Source: a virus | Length of the DNA: 64,000 bases | IMG/VR virus record: IMGVR_UViG_3300023179_000035 | Span: 1 to 64,000 of that record | Reading direction: 5' to 3' (one strand) | In this document: piece after piece, positions 26,421 to 33,555 of the stretch | Position numbering within the stretch: position 1 is the stretch's first letter | Layout: every line of letters begins with the position of its first letter | Notes under the pieces: generated by a model | Seen by the model: only the letters and a program-made list of their open reading frames with translations | Told to the model about the DNA's origin: nothing | Database searches by the model: none | Program-made: the position numbers and the translations under genes

Positions 26421-28313
26421 ATGAAGTCATTCACACTTGAGTCATTAACTGAGGGCATCCGCGAGCGCCACGTCGGCGCAGAGCGTTCGCGCCTCATTGA
26501 GAAGTGGAGCCGCACAGGGCTCCTCCGCGGCCTTGACGGTGTCAAGCGCGAGACCATGGCCCAGCTCCTGGAGAACCAGGCGGCTGAGGTCCTGAAGGAG
26601 AGTAACGGCCTCTCAACCGGTGGCGGTTCGGTCAGCACCTCGGGGCAGCTCCAGGGCTTCACCAACATCGCCTTCCCGATCGTCCGCAGGGTCTTCGGTG
26701 GCCTCGTGGCCAACGAGCTCGTGTCGATCCAGCCAATGAGCCTCCCGTCGGGCCTCATCTTCTACATCGACTACACCTACGGCTCCAACGTCGGTGGGGC
26801 TGCCGGCCTGGGCCTCAACCCACTCGCCGCTAACTCCACCTACACCAAGGGCGCTTCGATCTACAACAACCCAACCGGCAAGGGTGTCCAGTCAGGATCG
26901 CTCGCTGCCGGCGGTATGTACGACCTCGTCGGCACGGGCTTCAGCAAGGTCCACAGCGGCTCAGCCAGCGTGGACGCCACCAACGCCCTGTCGGGTTCGT
27001 TCACGCTAGGCACCACTGTCCTGACCCCCAACGGCTCGTCTGTCTCGTCGCTGACCGCGTTCTCGGCCTCCAACGCCAAGTTCGCCGGCTTCGACCCACA
27101 GATCGCCTCGGCCCTGGACGACGGCTCCCTGGCCGGCTTCAGCTTCCTCCTCGTCCCTGTGGCGGCCATCACCGGCTCCATCGCCAAGGCGGACGTGGCG
27201 GCTGTCGACCAGATCGCCCTCTTCGGCACCGACCAGGGCTCGACCCTGACGGCCTGGAACGACAAGTACCAGGGTGGCACGGGGGTCCTCAACCTCCGCC
27301 GCCTCAACAAGCGCGTCGACGTCAACGGCTCCAATGTCGTGACCCCCAACCCGCTCAATGGCCAGTACGTCCTGATGGTCGTCAAGGGCACCTTCTCGGG
27401 CGCCGCCGCGACGACGCTCAACATCACGGCCACCCTGTCGGACGCCCTCGACGCTTCCTTCGGAACAGGCGCCACCCTGACGGTCCCCTCCTTCGAGTCG
27501 GACTTCTCGACGACCCCGTCGCCGGCCATCCCGGAGATCGACATCAAGATCGAGTCGATCGCCATCACGGCCACCACACGCAAGCTCAGGGCCCGCTGGA
27601 GCCCAGAGCTCGCACAGGACCTCAACGCTTACCACAGCCTCGACGCTGAGGTGGAGCTGACGAGCATCCTGTCGGAGCAGATCGCCCTGGAGATCGACCG
27701 CGAGATCCTCAACGACCTCCTGGCCTCGGCCAACGGCGCCAACCTCTACTGGTCGCGCGCCCCGGGTCACTTCGTCAACAAGGAGACGGGCACCCCCCTC
27801 ACCCTGTCGTCGACCCTGTCGATCGGACCGCAGTTCACCGGTACGGTCCGCGAGTGGTACGAGACCCTCGTCGAGACAGTCATCGACGTGGCCAACACCA
27901 TCCACCGCAAGACCCTCCGCGGCTCGGCCAACTTCATGGTCACCAGCCCGGACGTCGCCACCATCCTCGAGTCCTCGGTCCTCTACAAGCCGAAGTACTC
28001 GATCGACGGCGAGGGACAGGTCGGTTCGCCCTTCACCATCGGTGCAGAGCAGATCGGCACCCTGTCGAACCGCTTCACTGTCTACAAGGACCCCTACTTC
28101 GTTAGGAACAAGATCCTCGTCGGCTACAAGGGCGGCAGCTACCTCGAGACCGGCTACGTCTACGCTCCATACGTGCCACTCATCGTGACACCGACGATAT
28201 TCGCTCCCGAAGACTTTACGCCTCGTAAAGGAGTCATGACCCGCTACGGCAAGAAGGTAATTCGTAGCGACTTCTACGGTACCGTCACCGTGCTCGACCT
28301 AACAACAATATAA
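26421..28313 (+). CDS. 23: Major capsid protein (T4 gp23-like)
   Basis: The 630-residue product starts MKSFTLESLTEGIRERHVGA and keeps a helical propeptide to a candidate gp21 cut at VLKE60|S61, close to the E65 cut of T4 gp23. After it come SGQLQGFTNIAFPIVRRVF, the conserved gp23 opening, and conserved later stretches (SAN-FMVTSPDVATILE, PYVPLIVTP, KVIRSDFYG). It forms the HK97-fold shell. The ATG follows CGGAGAAGAAGAAC. Codon use differs sharply from most genes here: Arg is nearly always CGC, Ile ATC and Leu CTC/CTG, while neighbours use much AGG and ATA, consistent with very high expression. A strong terminator follows. Confidence 0.95.
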   Translation: MKSFTLESLTEGIRERHVGAERSRLIEKWSRTGLLRGLDGVKRETMAQLLENQAAEVLKESNGLSTGGGSVSTSGQLQGFTNIAFPIVRRVFGGLVANELVSIQPMSLPSGLIFYIDYTYGSNVGGAAGLGLNPLAANSTYTKGASIYNNPTGKGVQSGSLAAGGMYDLVGTGFSKVHSGSASVDATNALSGSFTLGTTVLTPNGSSVSSLTAFSASNAKFAGFDPQIASALDDGSLAGFSFLLVPVAAITGSIAKADVAAVDQIALFGTDQGSTLTAWNDKYQGGTGVLNLRRLNKRVDVNGSNVVTPNPLNGQYVLMVVKGTFSGAAATTLNITATLSDALDASFGTGATLTVPSFESDFSTTPSPAIPEIDIKIESIAITATTRKLRARWSPELAQDLNAYHSLDAEVELTSILSEQIALEIDREILNDLLASANGANLYWSRAPGHFVNKETGTPLTLSSTLSIGPQFTGTVREWYETLVETVIDVANTIHRKTLRGSANFMVTSPDVATILESSVLYKPKYSIDGEGQVGSPFTIGAEQIGTLSNRFTVYKDPYFVRNKILVGYKGGSYLETGYVYAPYVPLIVTPTIFAPEDFTPRKGVMTRYGKKVIRSDFYGTVTVLDLTTI

Positions 28314-28340
28314 CAAAAACAACCACTTAAAAGGTGGTGA

Positions 28341-28378
28341 AAGGGAGGAGATCGAAAGGTCTCCTCCCTTTTTATTTT
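28341..28378 (+). terminator. Rho-independent terminator after the capsid gene
   Basis: An 11-bp perfect stem (AAGGGAGGAGA paired with TCTCCTCCCTT, extended by one G-C and one G-T pair) closes on a GAAA tetraloop and is followed by a T-rich tract (TTTTTATTTTT). It lies 28 bases after the capsid stop and would end the head operon. Confidence 0.92.
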
Positions 28379-28404
28379 TCTGAATACCTATAGCCATAAA
28401 AGGG

Positions 28405-28410
28405 TATAAT
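28405..28410 (+). promoter_or_regulatory. TATAAT -10 element before homing endonuclease
   Basis: A perfect bacterial -10 hexamer lies 7 bases before the ATG at 28417, after the terminator. There is no good -35 and no room for a Shine-Dalgarno, so the transcript would be leaderless or nearly so. Confidence 0.45.
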
Positions 28411-28416
28411 GACTTT

Positions 28417-29880
28417 ATGGCATACGGAACTAACAAATCATGTTTATGCCTCATATGTGACGAACAATTTGATCACATGAAGAAGCTGTCAGAACACATC
28501 AAGAAAATTCACAACCTATCACCGCAGGAATACTACACCAAGTACTTCAATAATAATCTGAGGCCATCCTGCCTCATCTGCGGTGGTGAAACGAGGTACG
28601 TCAGCCTCAGCGAGGGATTCAAAAAATACTGCGCATCGGATGCCAAAGTGGCAGCTTCAATGCTTGGTAGTGCTGGCGGTAAAATTAAAAAAACGTGGAA
28701 CAAGGGAAAGACGAAAGAGGACGACGCTAGGATCCTTGAACAGTCCAAGAAAATGTCTGGGGAGGGAAATCCGTTCTACGGCAAGAAACACTTGCCTGAA
28801 TCAATTAAGCGAAATGCCGATGCGCATAGGTTAAAATTTGATGAAGTAATTGGCAGAGTATCCAGAGAAGTTTCAAGCGTTTCTGTTGTCTCTGGCTGGA
28901 AGAGCTACGAAAGCCAAAATTCTCTCCTCCGCGTTGCATGCAAGAAGTGTTTGCTTGAAGACGACGTGTCGTTTTTCAATTTAATGAGATGCTGGAGATG
29001 CAAGAATTGTGATCCTATTGGATCAAGGCAACAGCTCGACATCTCGAATTACGTTAAGTCTTTTGGTTTTATCGTTGAAGACTCAACAAAGAAAGTTATC
29101 CCTCCCCTCGAGCTGGACGTCTGGATTCCGGAGAAGATGGTTGCTATAGAATATCACGGCCTTTACTGGCACTCAGGAGGGAGAGAATCGACGTTCGACA
29201 AGCGACGTCATAGAAAAAAGTACGAAGCTTGCGCCGCAGCTGGCATTAAACTCATACAAATTTTTTCTGATGAGTGGCGTGACAAAGAGGACATCTGCAA
29301 GTCGATTATAAAGAATGCGCTAGGCAAGAATGACGTAAAGTTGAATGCTAGAGATTGCGTAGTTGAAGATGTTGATGTCACGACAGCACAAAAATTTCTT
29401 AACGACACACACATCTCCGGCTACACGAGGTGCAAGCATAAGTTTGGGCTATTCCATAAGACGCATGGCCTTGTAGGAATTGCGACCACTAGAACACCGA
29501 TCCAAGGAAGATGGGGAAGGTTATCTGAGCTGGCCAGAATGTCATTTGCTAGCGGAGTTTCTGTCCGCGGGGGTGCATCAAAGTTACTCGAAAAGGTAAA
29601 GTCCCAAGCGGTTGTAGAAGGTTTCGAAGGAGTCCTATCCTACGCAGATCTTCGATTCGGCAATGGTGCTGTCTACGAAAAGTGCGGTCTAAAGTATATT
29701 GGAGAATCTACGATTAATTACTGGTACACTGATGGCCATAAACGATTTGACAGATTTGCATTCAAAGCGCAGCCTGGAAAATCTGAGAAGCTGGTGGCAG
29801 ATGAGGCTGGCGTTCGAGCCGTGTGGGGATCAGGTAATAAAATCTACGCGTGGAAACATGATCCTTCAATCTTTCTTTAG
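28417..29880 (+). CDS. Homing endonuclease, Vsr-like core with zinc fingers and C-terminal acyltransferase-like region
   Basis: The 487-residue product has an N-terminal C2H2-like finger (CLICDEQFDHMKKLSEHIKKIH), NUMOD3-like repeats (WNKGKTKEDD, GEGNPFYGKKH), a Cys4 ribbon (CKKC...CKNC), then a Vsr/PD-(D/E)XK-type core: LELDVWIPEKMVAIEYHGLYWHS, and IFSDEWRDKEDI. The C-terminal 200 residues resemble a GNAT-like fold and end with FDRFAFKA...DEAGVRAVWGSG. The same architecture occurs in the genes at 48137-50119 and 50766-52418. It is clearly more AT-rich than neighbouring genes, indicating recent transfer. It sits between the capsid terminator and a fibre gene. Confidence 0.82.
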   Translation: MAYGTNKSCLCLICDEQFDHMKKLSEHIKKIHNLSPQEYYTKYFNNNLRPSCLICGGETRYVSLSEGFKKYCASDAKVAASMLGSAGGKIKKTWNKGKTKEDDARILEQSKKMSGEGNPFYGKKHLPESIKRNADAHRLKFDEVIGRVSREVSSVSVVSGWKSYESQNSLLRVACKKCLLEDDVSFFNLMRCWRCKNCDPIGSRQQLDISNYVKSFGFIVEDSTKKVIPPLELDVWIPEKMVAIEYHGLYWHSGGRESTFDKRRHRKKYEACAAAGIKLIQIFSDEWRDKEDICKSIIKNALGKNDVKLNARDCVVEDVDVTTAQKFLNDTHISGYTRCKHKFGLFHKTHGLVGIATTRTPIQGRWGRLSELARMSFASGVSVRGGASKLLEKVKSQAVVEGFEGVLSYADLRFGNGAVYEKCGLKYIGESTINYWYTDGHKRFDRFAFKAQPGKSEKLVADEAGVRAVWGSGNKIYAWKHDPSIFL

Positions 29881-29901
29881 AACTAAAAGTTAGGTGTTTA
29901 A

Positions 29902-30051
29902 TTGGAAACTTCTTCTGACGACCTAACCCTCAGGTACGACCGTTTCAAATTTAGGGCCCGGGACGGAAAGTCAGAGAAGCAAGTCGCGATGGACGCTGGC
30001 GTCTCACGGATCTGGGGCTGCGGCTCCTTAACTTTTCAATTTCATCTATAA
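29902..30051 (+). pseudogene. C-terminal remnant of another homing endonuclease
   Basis: In frame from 29902 to the TAA at 30051 the DNA reads LRYDRFKFRARDGKSEKQVA then MDAGVSRIWGCGSL, the C-terminal signature of the large endonucleases in this window (compare RFDRFKFKAD...VADEAGVVKIWGCSN in the minus-strand gene). Nothing of the N-terminal domains is present, and the frame opens on a stop just before 29902. It is a decayed copy, not a remnant of the intact gene beside it, because that gene retains its own version of this end. Confidence 0.75.
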
Positions 30052-30069
30052 GATCTCTGCCACTCCGCG

Positions 30070-30076
30070 ATACTTA
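30070..30076 (+). promoter_or_regulatory. Candidate late promoter element ATACTTA
   Basis: ATACTTA lies 44 bases before the ATG of the 158-residue fibre-like gene, in the non-coding leader. It is one of seven exact plus-strand copies found in intergenic leaders. Confidence 0.45.
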
Positions 30077-30119
30077 GCTTCCAAGGGTGCAACACCCACA
30101 AAGGAAGAGGAGATGAGAC

Positions 30120-30596
30120 ATGCCAAGCACAGTAATTTCTAGCGTGGGTACAGTCGACTACGCTGCCGGTAGCGGCGTCACGGTGTCGCAGGACGTCACC
30201 TTTGGATCTGACGTGACTGTCAGCGGCTCTCTCTACTCCGAGCAGGGCGCACAGTTCACGGGCGGCATGATCGAAGTCAGCGGGTCACTGTACGTCAGCG
30301 GATCGTTTCAAGCTGCTGACGTCGTCGAAGTAAGTGGATCCCTGTACGTCAGCGGAGTTTTCTACGCCAGCAGCGAGTTGGCAGGCACAGCAACGCTGTC
30401 GGGAGGCCAGGCGACTGTCCTCAACAGCAGCGTCGCTTCAAACTCCATGATCTTCCTCACGAAGCAGCCGACTGTCTCGTTCGTCGGCGGCGTCGTGTCT
30501 GTCTACACGGTCGTGTCAGGCACGTCCTTTGACATCACGTCGTCTGCGGCCGCCGACACAGACAAGGTAGCTTGGTTCATCGTCAACCCATCGTAA
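30120..30596 (+). CDS. Beta-repeat virion decoration/fibre-like protein
   Basis: The 158-residue product has three imperfect repeats of VSGSLYVSGxF (about residues 34-85), the sort of short beta repeat seen in head fibres and tail spikes. The C-terminal part (TVLNSSVASNSMIFLTKQP...GTSFDITSSAAADTDKVAWFIVNP) matches a compact beta domain common at the ends of phage fibre proteins. ATG follows AGGAAGAGGAGATGAGAC, a very strong Shine-Dalgarno, so expression may be high. It follows the capsid gene after the endonuclease insertion, so a head decoration or fibre role is plausible, inferred. Confidence 0.7.
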   Translation: MPSTVISSVGTVDYAAGSGVTVSQDVTFGSDVTVSGSLYSEQGAQFTGGMIEVSGSLYVSGSFQAADVVEVSGSLYVSGVFYASSELAGTATLSGGQATVLNSSVASNSMIFLTKQPTVSFVGGVVSVYTVVSGTSFDITSSAAADTDKVAWFIVNPS

Positions 30597-30680
30597 CGAT
30601 GCCTCGGTAGAGGTGCTAGAGGCCAAAGCAGCCAGGGCTGTGGGCTGCCTAATATTCTAAAAAGAAGAACCAAGAGCAGG

Positions 30681-30687
30681 ATACTTA
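30681..30687 (+). promoter_or_regulatory. Candidate late promoter element ATACTTA
   Basis: GGATACTTACC lies 31 bases before the ATG at 30712, preceded by a weak 6-bp hairpin (GCAGCC/GGCTGC, 30628-30648) that may be the end of the previous transcript. Confidence 0.48.
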
Positions 30688-30711
30688 CCGCTATCCAAGG
30701 GAGACACACGC

Positions 30712-31962
30712 ATGCCGACAATTCGTACACGTATCACCGACAAGGGCGTCGTCCAGGAGAACATTGGCGACGGCTCAACGGGCTTCGGCTCTGCTCCAAC
30801 ATTTAGCGTTGAAGTTCCGCACGTGGGCGCCGCGGGAACCGTCACATGGGCACCCTACGCTGACGAAGCGACGGCAGCTCAGAAGGGCTGGTACACGAGC
30901 TGGGCTGCAGCAGTGTCAGCTCTGCAGAGCCTATCGACACCGACAACGATCCTTCAGATTGAAGCTGATCCCTGGAACGACGACGAAGTGATCATCCCGG
31001 GTGGTGAGTGGACTCTCAACAACACCACTATCGTTGGAAAGACAACCTACGCTCACGGTGGTCAGTACTACAACTCCAACAACTTCTGGGGAGGCTCTAT
31101 CGGTTCCAACGCGCACCGTGGAGCGCAGATCCTCCTGCAAGTGTTCACTCAGGGGTACTATGATGATGATTCTGTTAACGACAACCCATGCCGCCTCAAC
31201 GGTGTTAGGGGTCTCAAGGACATCTTCTGGCGCGGCGAGCAGTGCGCTTACCCAAGCGGCGGGGGTGATGTTATCGCTTTCAATCCTGACACTAACCTCG
31301 TCACTTTCCGCCGCACCGGTGGTAACCTCTTCTCCACGATCGATGCTCCGGACGCGAAGTGGATCGAATCAGGCGAGAGCGAGGGGAGGTTCCCCAGCCA
31401 GATCAACATCAACGGCAGCGGCGCCAGCAACGACGGCACGTTCGATGTGGTTGAGTGGATCGACGAGAACACAGTCACCTATATCAACTCGAGCGCCTCT
31501 CTGGAATCGGGGCTCAGCTGGAACATGGATAGAGTCAATTCCGTCTTCTTCTACAACGAGACCTTCGGTAGATACGGCGAGTTTGTGCTTGATAACGTCG
31601 ATTTCCGCAACGGCGGTAGCGGCTGGGGGTCGTTCTACTCTGGCGACTCGGCGCGCCTTTTCATCAGGCTGATGAACGGTGCATCGATGCGCTGGTACTC
31701 AAGCTTCGTCGACGGTAGGGCAGTTGTCCAGTCTGATGGATCACCTTGCTGGGTTGGTAACTACGCCTTCGCAGGCAACGGTTACGTGAAGTTCTACATT
31801 GAGCCCGGCATGGAGTTTCACGACGACCAAGATGTATCGTACGACACGTACAACTCGATCATCTGGTACAAGGCTGACAACTACGGTAACTGGAATGGAT
31901 ACCCGCAGTCTGTGCAAGCAGCTCTTGACGAGCTCGCTTCTCGTGTCAAGGCGCTTGAGTGA
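30712..31962 (+). CDS. Fibre- or spike-like virion protein
   Basis: The 416-residue product has a short N-terminal adaptor (MPTIRTRITDKGVVQENIGDG), a repeat-free beta-rich body rich in Gly, Asn and aromatic residues that resembles single-stranded beta-helix spikes, and a final helix QSVQAALDELASRVKALE typical of trimerising coiled coils in tail fibres. There is no enzymatic motif I can point to. The leader has CCAAGGGAGACACACGC before ATG. Codon use is close to that of the capsid gene (CGC, ATC), suggesting good expression. Likely a head or tail appendage; receptor role inferred. Confidence 0.68.
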   Translation: MPTIRTRITDKGVVQENIGDGSTGFGSAPTFSVEVPHVGAAGTVTWAPYADEATAAQKGWYTSWAAAVSALQSLSTPTTILQIEADPWNDDEVIIPGGEWTLNNTTIVGKTTYAHGGQYYNSNNFWGGSIGSNAHRGAQILLQVFTQGYYDDDSVNDNPCRLNGVRGLKDIFWRGEQCAYPSGGGDVIAFNPDTNLVTFRRTGGNLFSTIDAPDAKWIESGESEGRFPSQININGSGASNDGTFDVVEWIDENTVTYINSSASLESGLSWNMDRVNSVFFYNETFGRYGEFVLDNVDFRNGGSGWGSFYSGDSARLFIRLMNGASMRWYSSFVDGRAVVQSDGSPCWVGNYAFAGNGYVKFYIEPGMEFHDDQDVSYDTYNSIIWYKADNYGNWNGYPQSVQAALDELASRVKALE

Positions 31963-31985
31963 AAGAATAAAAGGAGAAAATAAAA

Positions 31986-32375
31986 ATGAGCAATCCGTAT
32001 TTTTACCGCACAGGTGACGCGACCAAGACTCCCGTCGATCCGTACACACTTACGCCAGGAACGAGCGTCACTCTCGTGGGAGCTAGCAACAGACACCCAG
32101 AGAGGGAGATCGTGACAATAATTCCAAGGCCATGGCCGCCAGGCCCCAACGCATTCGTCTACCTGGCTGGAGACGTTACGAAGACGCCCGTCGACCTATC
32201 AGCCCAAGCAGTTGGTACCGACTTGATCCTTGTCAGTGGCGGGAAAGAGACACCTGTTACGGCAGGAAATTTCACTCTGAAACCTGCTCAGAACGTGGAC
32301 CTCTACGTGAAGGTCTTGAAGGCAATGATGAACAGCAACAGTAACGGCAAGCCCAGCGATCCCAACTCGTTCTAA
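31986..32375 (+). CDS. Small two-repeat protein, unknown function
   Basis: The 129-residue product contains two copies of one module: YFYRTGDATKTPVD...GTSVTLV (about 5-32) and FVYLAGDVTKTPVD...GTDLILV (about 57-84). The 3' end carries a helix (NVDLYVKVLKAMMNSN). No known family is recognised. It is the last gene before a strong palindromic terminator and follows the spike-like gene by 23 bases with AAAAGGAGAAAATAAAA as Shine-Dalgarno, so it may be a partner or chaperone of that fibre. Function unknown. Confidence 0.6.
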   Translation: MSNPYFYRTGDATKTPVDPYTLTPGTSVTLVGASNRHPEREIVTIIPRPWPPGPNAFVYLAGDVTKTPVDLSAQAVGTDLILVSGGKETPVTAGNFTLKPAQNVDLYVKVLKAMMNSNSNGKPSDPNSF

Positions 32376-32394
32376 AAGTCTCTCGCAGTAATAG

Positions 32395-32430
32395 CAGCGG
32401 GTTGCGTTTTAAAACGCAACCCGCTGTTTC
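32395..32430. terminator. Perfect 16-bp inverted repeat, probable bidirectional terminator
   Basis: CAGCGGGTTGCGTTTT is followed at once by its complement AAAACGCAACCCGCTG, then TTTCATT. The hairpin is very stable; the U-tract is short, so it may act as terminator or mRNA stabiliser for the upstream fibre genes. Confidence 0.75.
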
Positions 32431-32447
32431 ATTGTATAGTTACTTCT

Positions 32448-32747
32448 ATGAACCCCAGCGCCATCCTGAAAAAATCTTTCCTGTTGCTGCTGTTAGTTTC
32501 ATCATGCGATAAGCCAAAATTTCCCAAGCATCACCAGACCTCGCTGGACGTTGATGTTCTGTACTGCGATGCGGCTGGATCGAAACTTCGATCTTTAAGT
32601 TGCGATGAAGGTAACCCAACGAAGAAAGGAACCTCTTTCGAGGACCTGTGCCGCGATCTAGAAAGCAAGAGCATTTACGTTGGAGCGCAGTGCATCTCAA
32701 AGATCAGCTCGTGCGATCAGGTCGACGACTGCACAGGGAGCCGATGA
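32448..32747 (+). CDS. Small cysteine-rich lipoprotein
   Basis: The 99-residue product has a classic lipoprotein signal: basic start (MNPSAILKK), hydrophobic SFLLLLLVSSC with a lipobox (VSSC, Cys20), then a short soluble domain of about 80 residues with five more cysteines that could form disulfides in the periplasm. It would be exported, lipidated and anchored to the membrane. A TATAGT hexamer ends 8 bases before ATG, so the message may be leaderless. It overlaps the start of the papain-like protease by 4 bases. Possible roles are superinfection exclusion or control of the partner protease; neither is shown by sequence. Confidence 0.72.
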   Translation: MNPSAILKKSFLLLLLVSSCDKPKFPKHHQTSLDVDVLYCDAAGSKLRSLSCDEGNPTKKGTSFEDLCRDLESKSIYVGAQCISKISSCDQVDDCTGSR

Positions 32748-33535
32748 TGGAGGCGTTTAGAGTCGGCGGGTACATACCCGACCCAAAGAGTGACAAGGAC
32801 TACAAGTTTGCTTCCTTCGCTCCGGTCCTGACCCGTCCCGCGCAGCCGGGGGTTAGGAACATCATCAAAGAGCTGACGCCCGTCTCTAACCAGGGTCAGC
32901 TGTCTTCCTGCGTCGCCAACTCCACCGTCGACGCCCTTGAGATCCTCCTAGGGCTCGAGGACCCAAGCTCTGTCCAACAGCTGTCGCGCCTCTTCGTCTA
33001 CTACAACGCTCGCAACTACGACGACGCCACCCGCGCCGACGCTGGTACTTTCATCCGCAACGCTTTTAGCTCCCTCAGGGACTTTGGGGTGTGCCGCGAG
33101 GACGACTGGCCTTACAATCCAAGCAGCGTCTACCTCCAGCCTTCCATCAACTGCTACAAGGAAGCCAGCGACAACCGTCTCGCAGCCTTCTACAGGATAG
33201 ACTCGTCAGGCGACCAGCTCCTCGACGACGTTGTCAACGCCCTCGACGCCAATCATCCTGTGGTCTTCGGGACGGGTGTGTCTAAGGAGTTCACGCAGAC
33301 CTTCAACGCAGGACCCGACGTGGCCTTCACAGCTCCCGCTTCGACCGTCGGTAACCACGCCATGATTATCGTGGGCTACGACACGGTCCCATACCTACGA
33401 TTTTACGTCCGCAACTCGTGGGGACCAGATTGGGGCGACGGCACAGGGCACTGCTGGTTCAGCCCTGATTACGTCAAATCAACGATGACGTCAGACCTGT
33501 GGGTCCCCACCCTGGTTCCTCCAATTCTTACTTGA
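32744..33535 (+). CDS. Papain-like (C1A) cysteine protease
   Basis: The 263-residue product has the full papain catalytic set: NQGQLSSC with oxyanion Gln50 and nucleophile Cys56, GNHAMIIVGYD with His205, and VRNSWGPDWG with Asn224. The N-terminal GYIPDPKSDKDYKF block is typical of bacterial and viral C1A enzymes without a long propeptide. No signal peptide is present, so it acts in the cytoplasm, in the virion, or on release at lysis. The start at ATG 32744 overlaps the lipoprotein stop and follows CAGGGAG; a second ATG is at 32747. C1A proteases are unusual in phages. Target unknown. Confidence 0.85.
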   Translation: MMEAFRVGGYIPDPKSDKDYKFASFAPVLTRPAQPGVRNIIKELTPVSNQGQLSSCVANSTVDALEILLGLEDPSSVQQLSRLFVYYNARNYDDATRADAGTFIRNAFSSLRDFGVCREDDWPYNPSSVYLQPSINCYKEASDNRLAAFYRIDSSGDQLLDDVVNALDANHPVVFGTGVSKEFTQTFNAGPDVAFTAPASTVGNHAMIIVGYDTVPYLRFYVRNSWGPDWGDGTGHCWFSPDYVKSTMTSDLWVPTLVPPILT

Positions 33536-33555
33536 AATAACGAATACATAGTAGC

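Noticed and set aside
26861-27905. Long minus-strand frames of 254 and 299 residues inside the capsid gene
   Set aside because: Both are antisense to the conserved capsid protein; strong codon bias there creates stop-free shadows.
30628-30660. Hairpin GCAGCC/GGCTGC after the 158-residue gene as terminator
   Set aside because: The stem is only 6 bp and lacks a T-run, so it was not called as a terminator.
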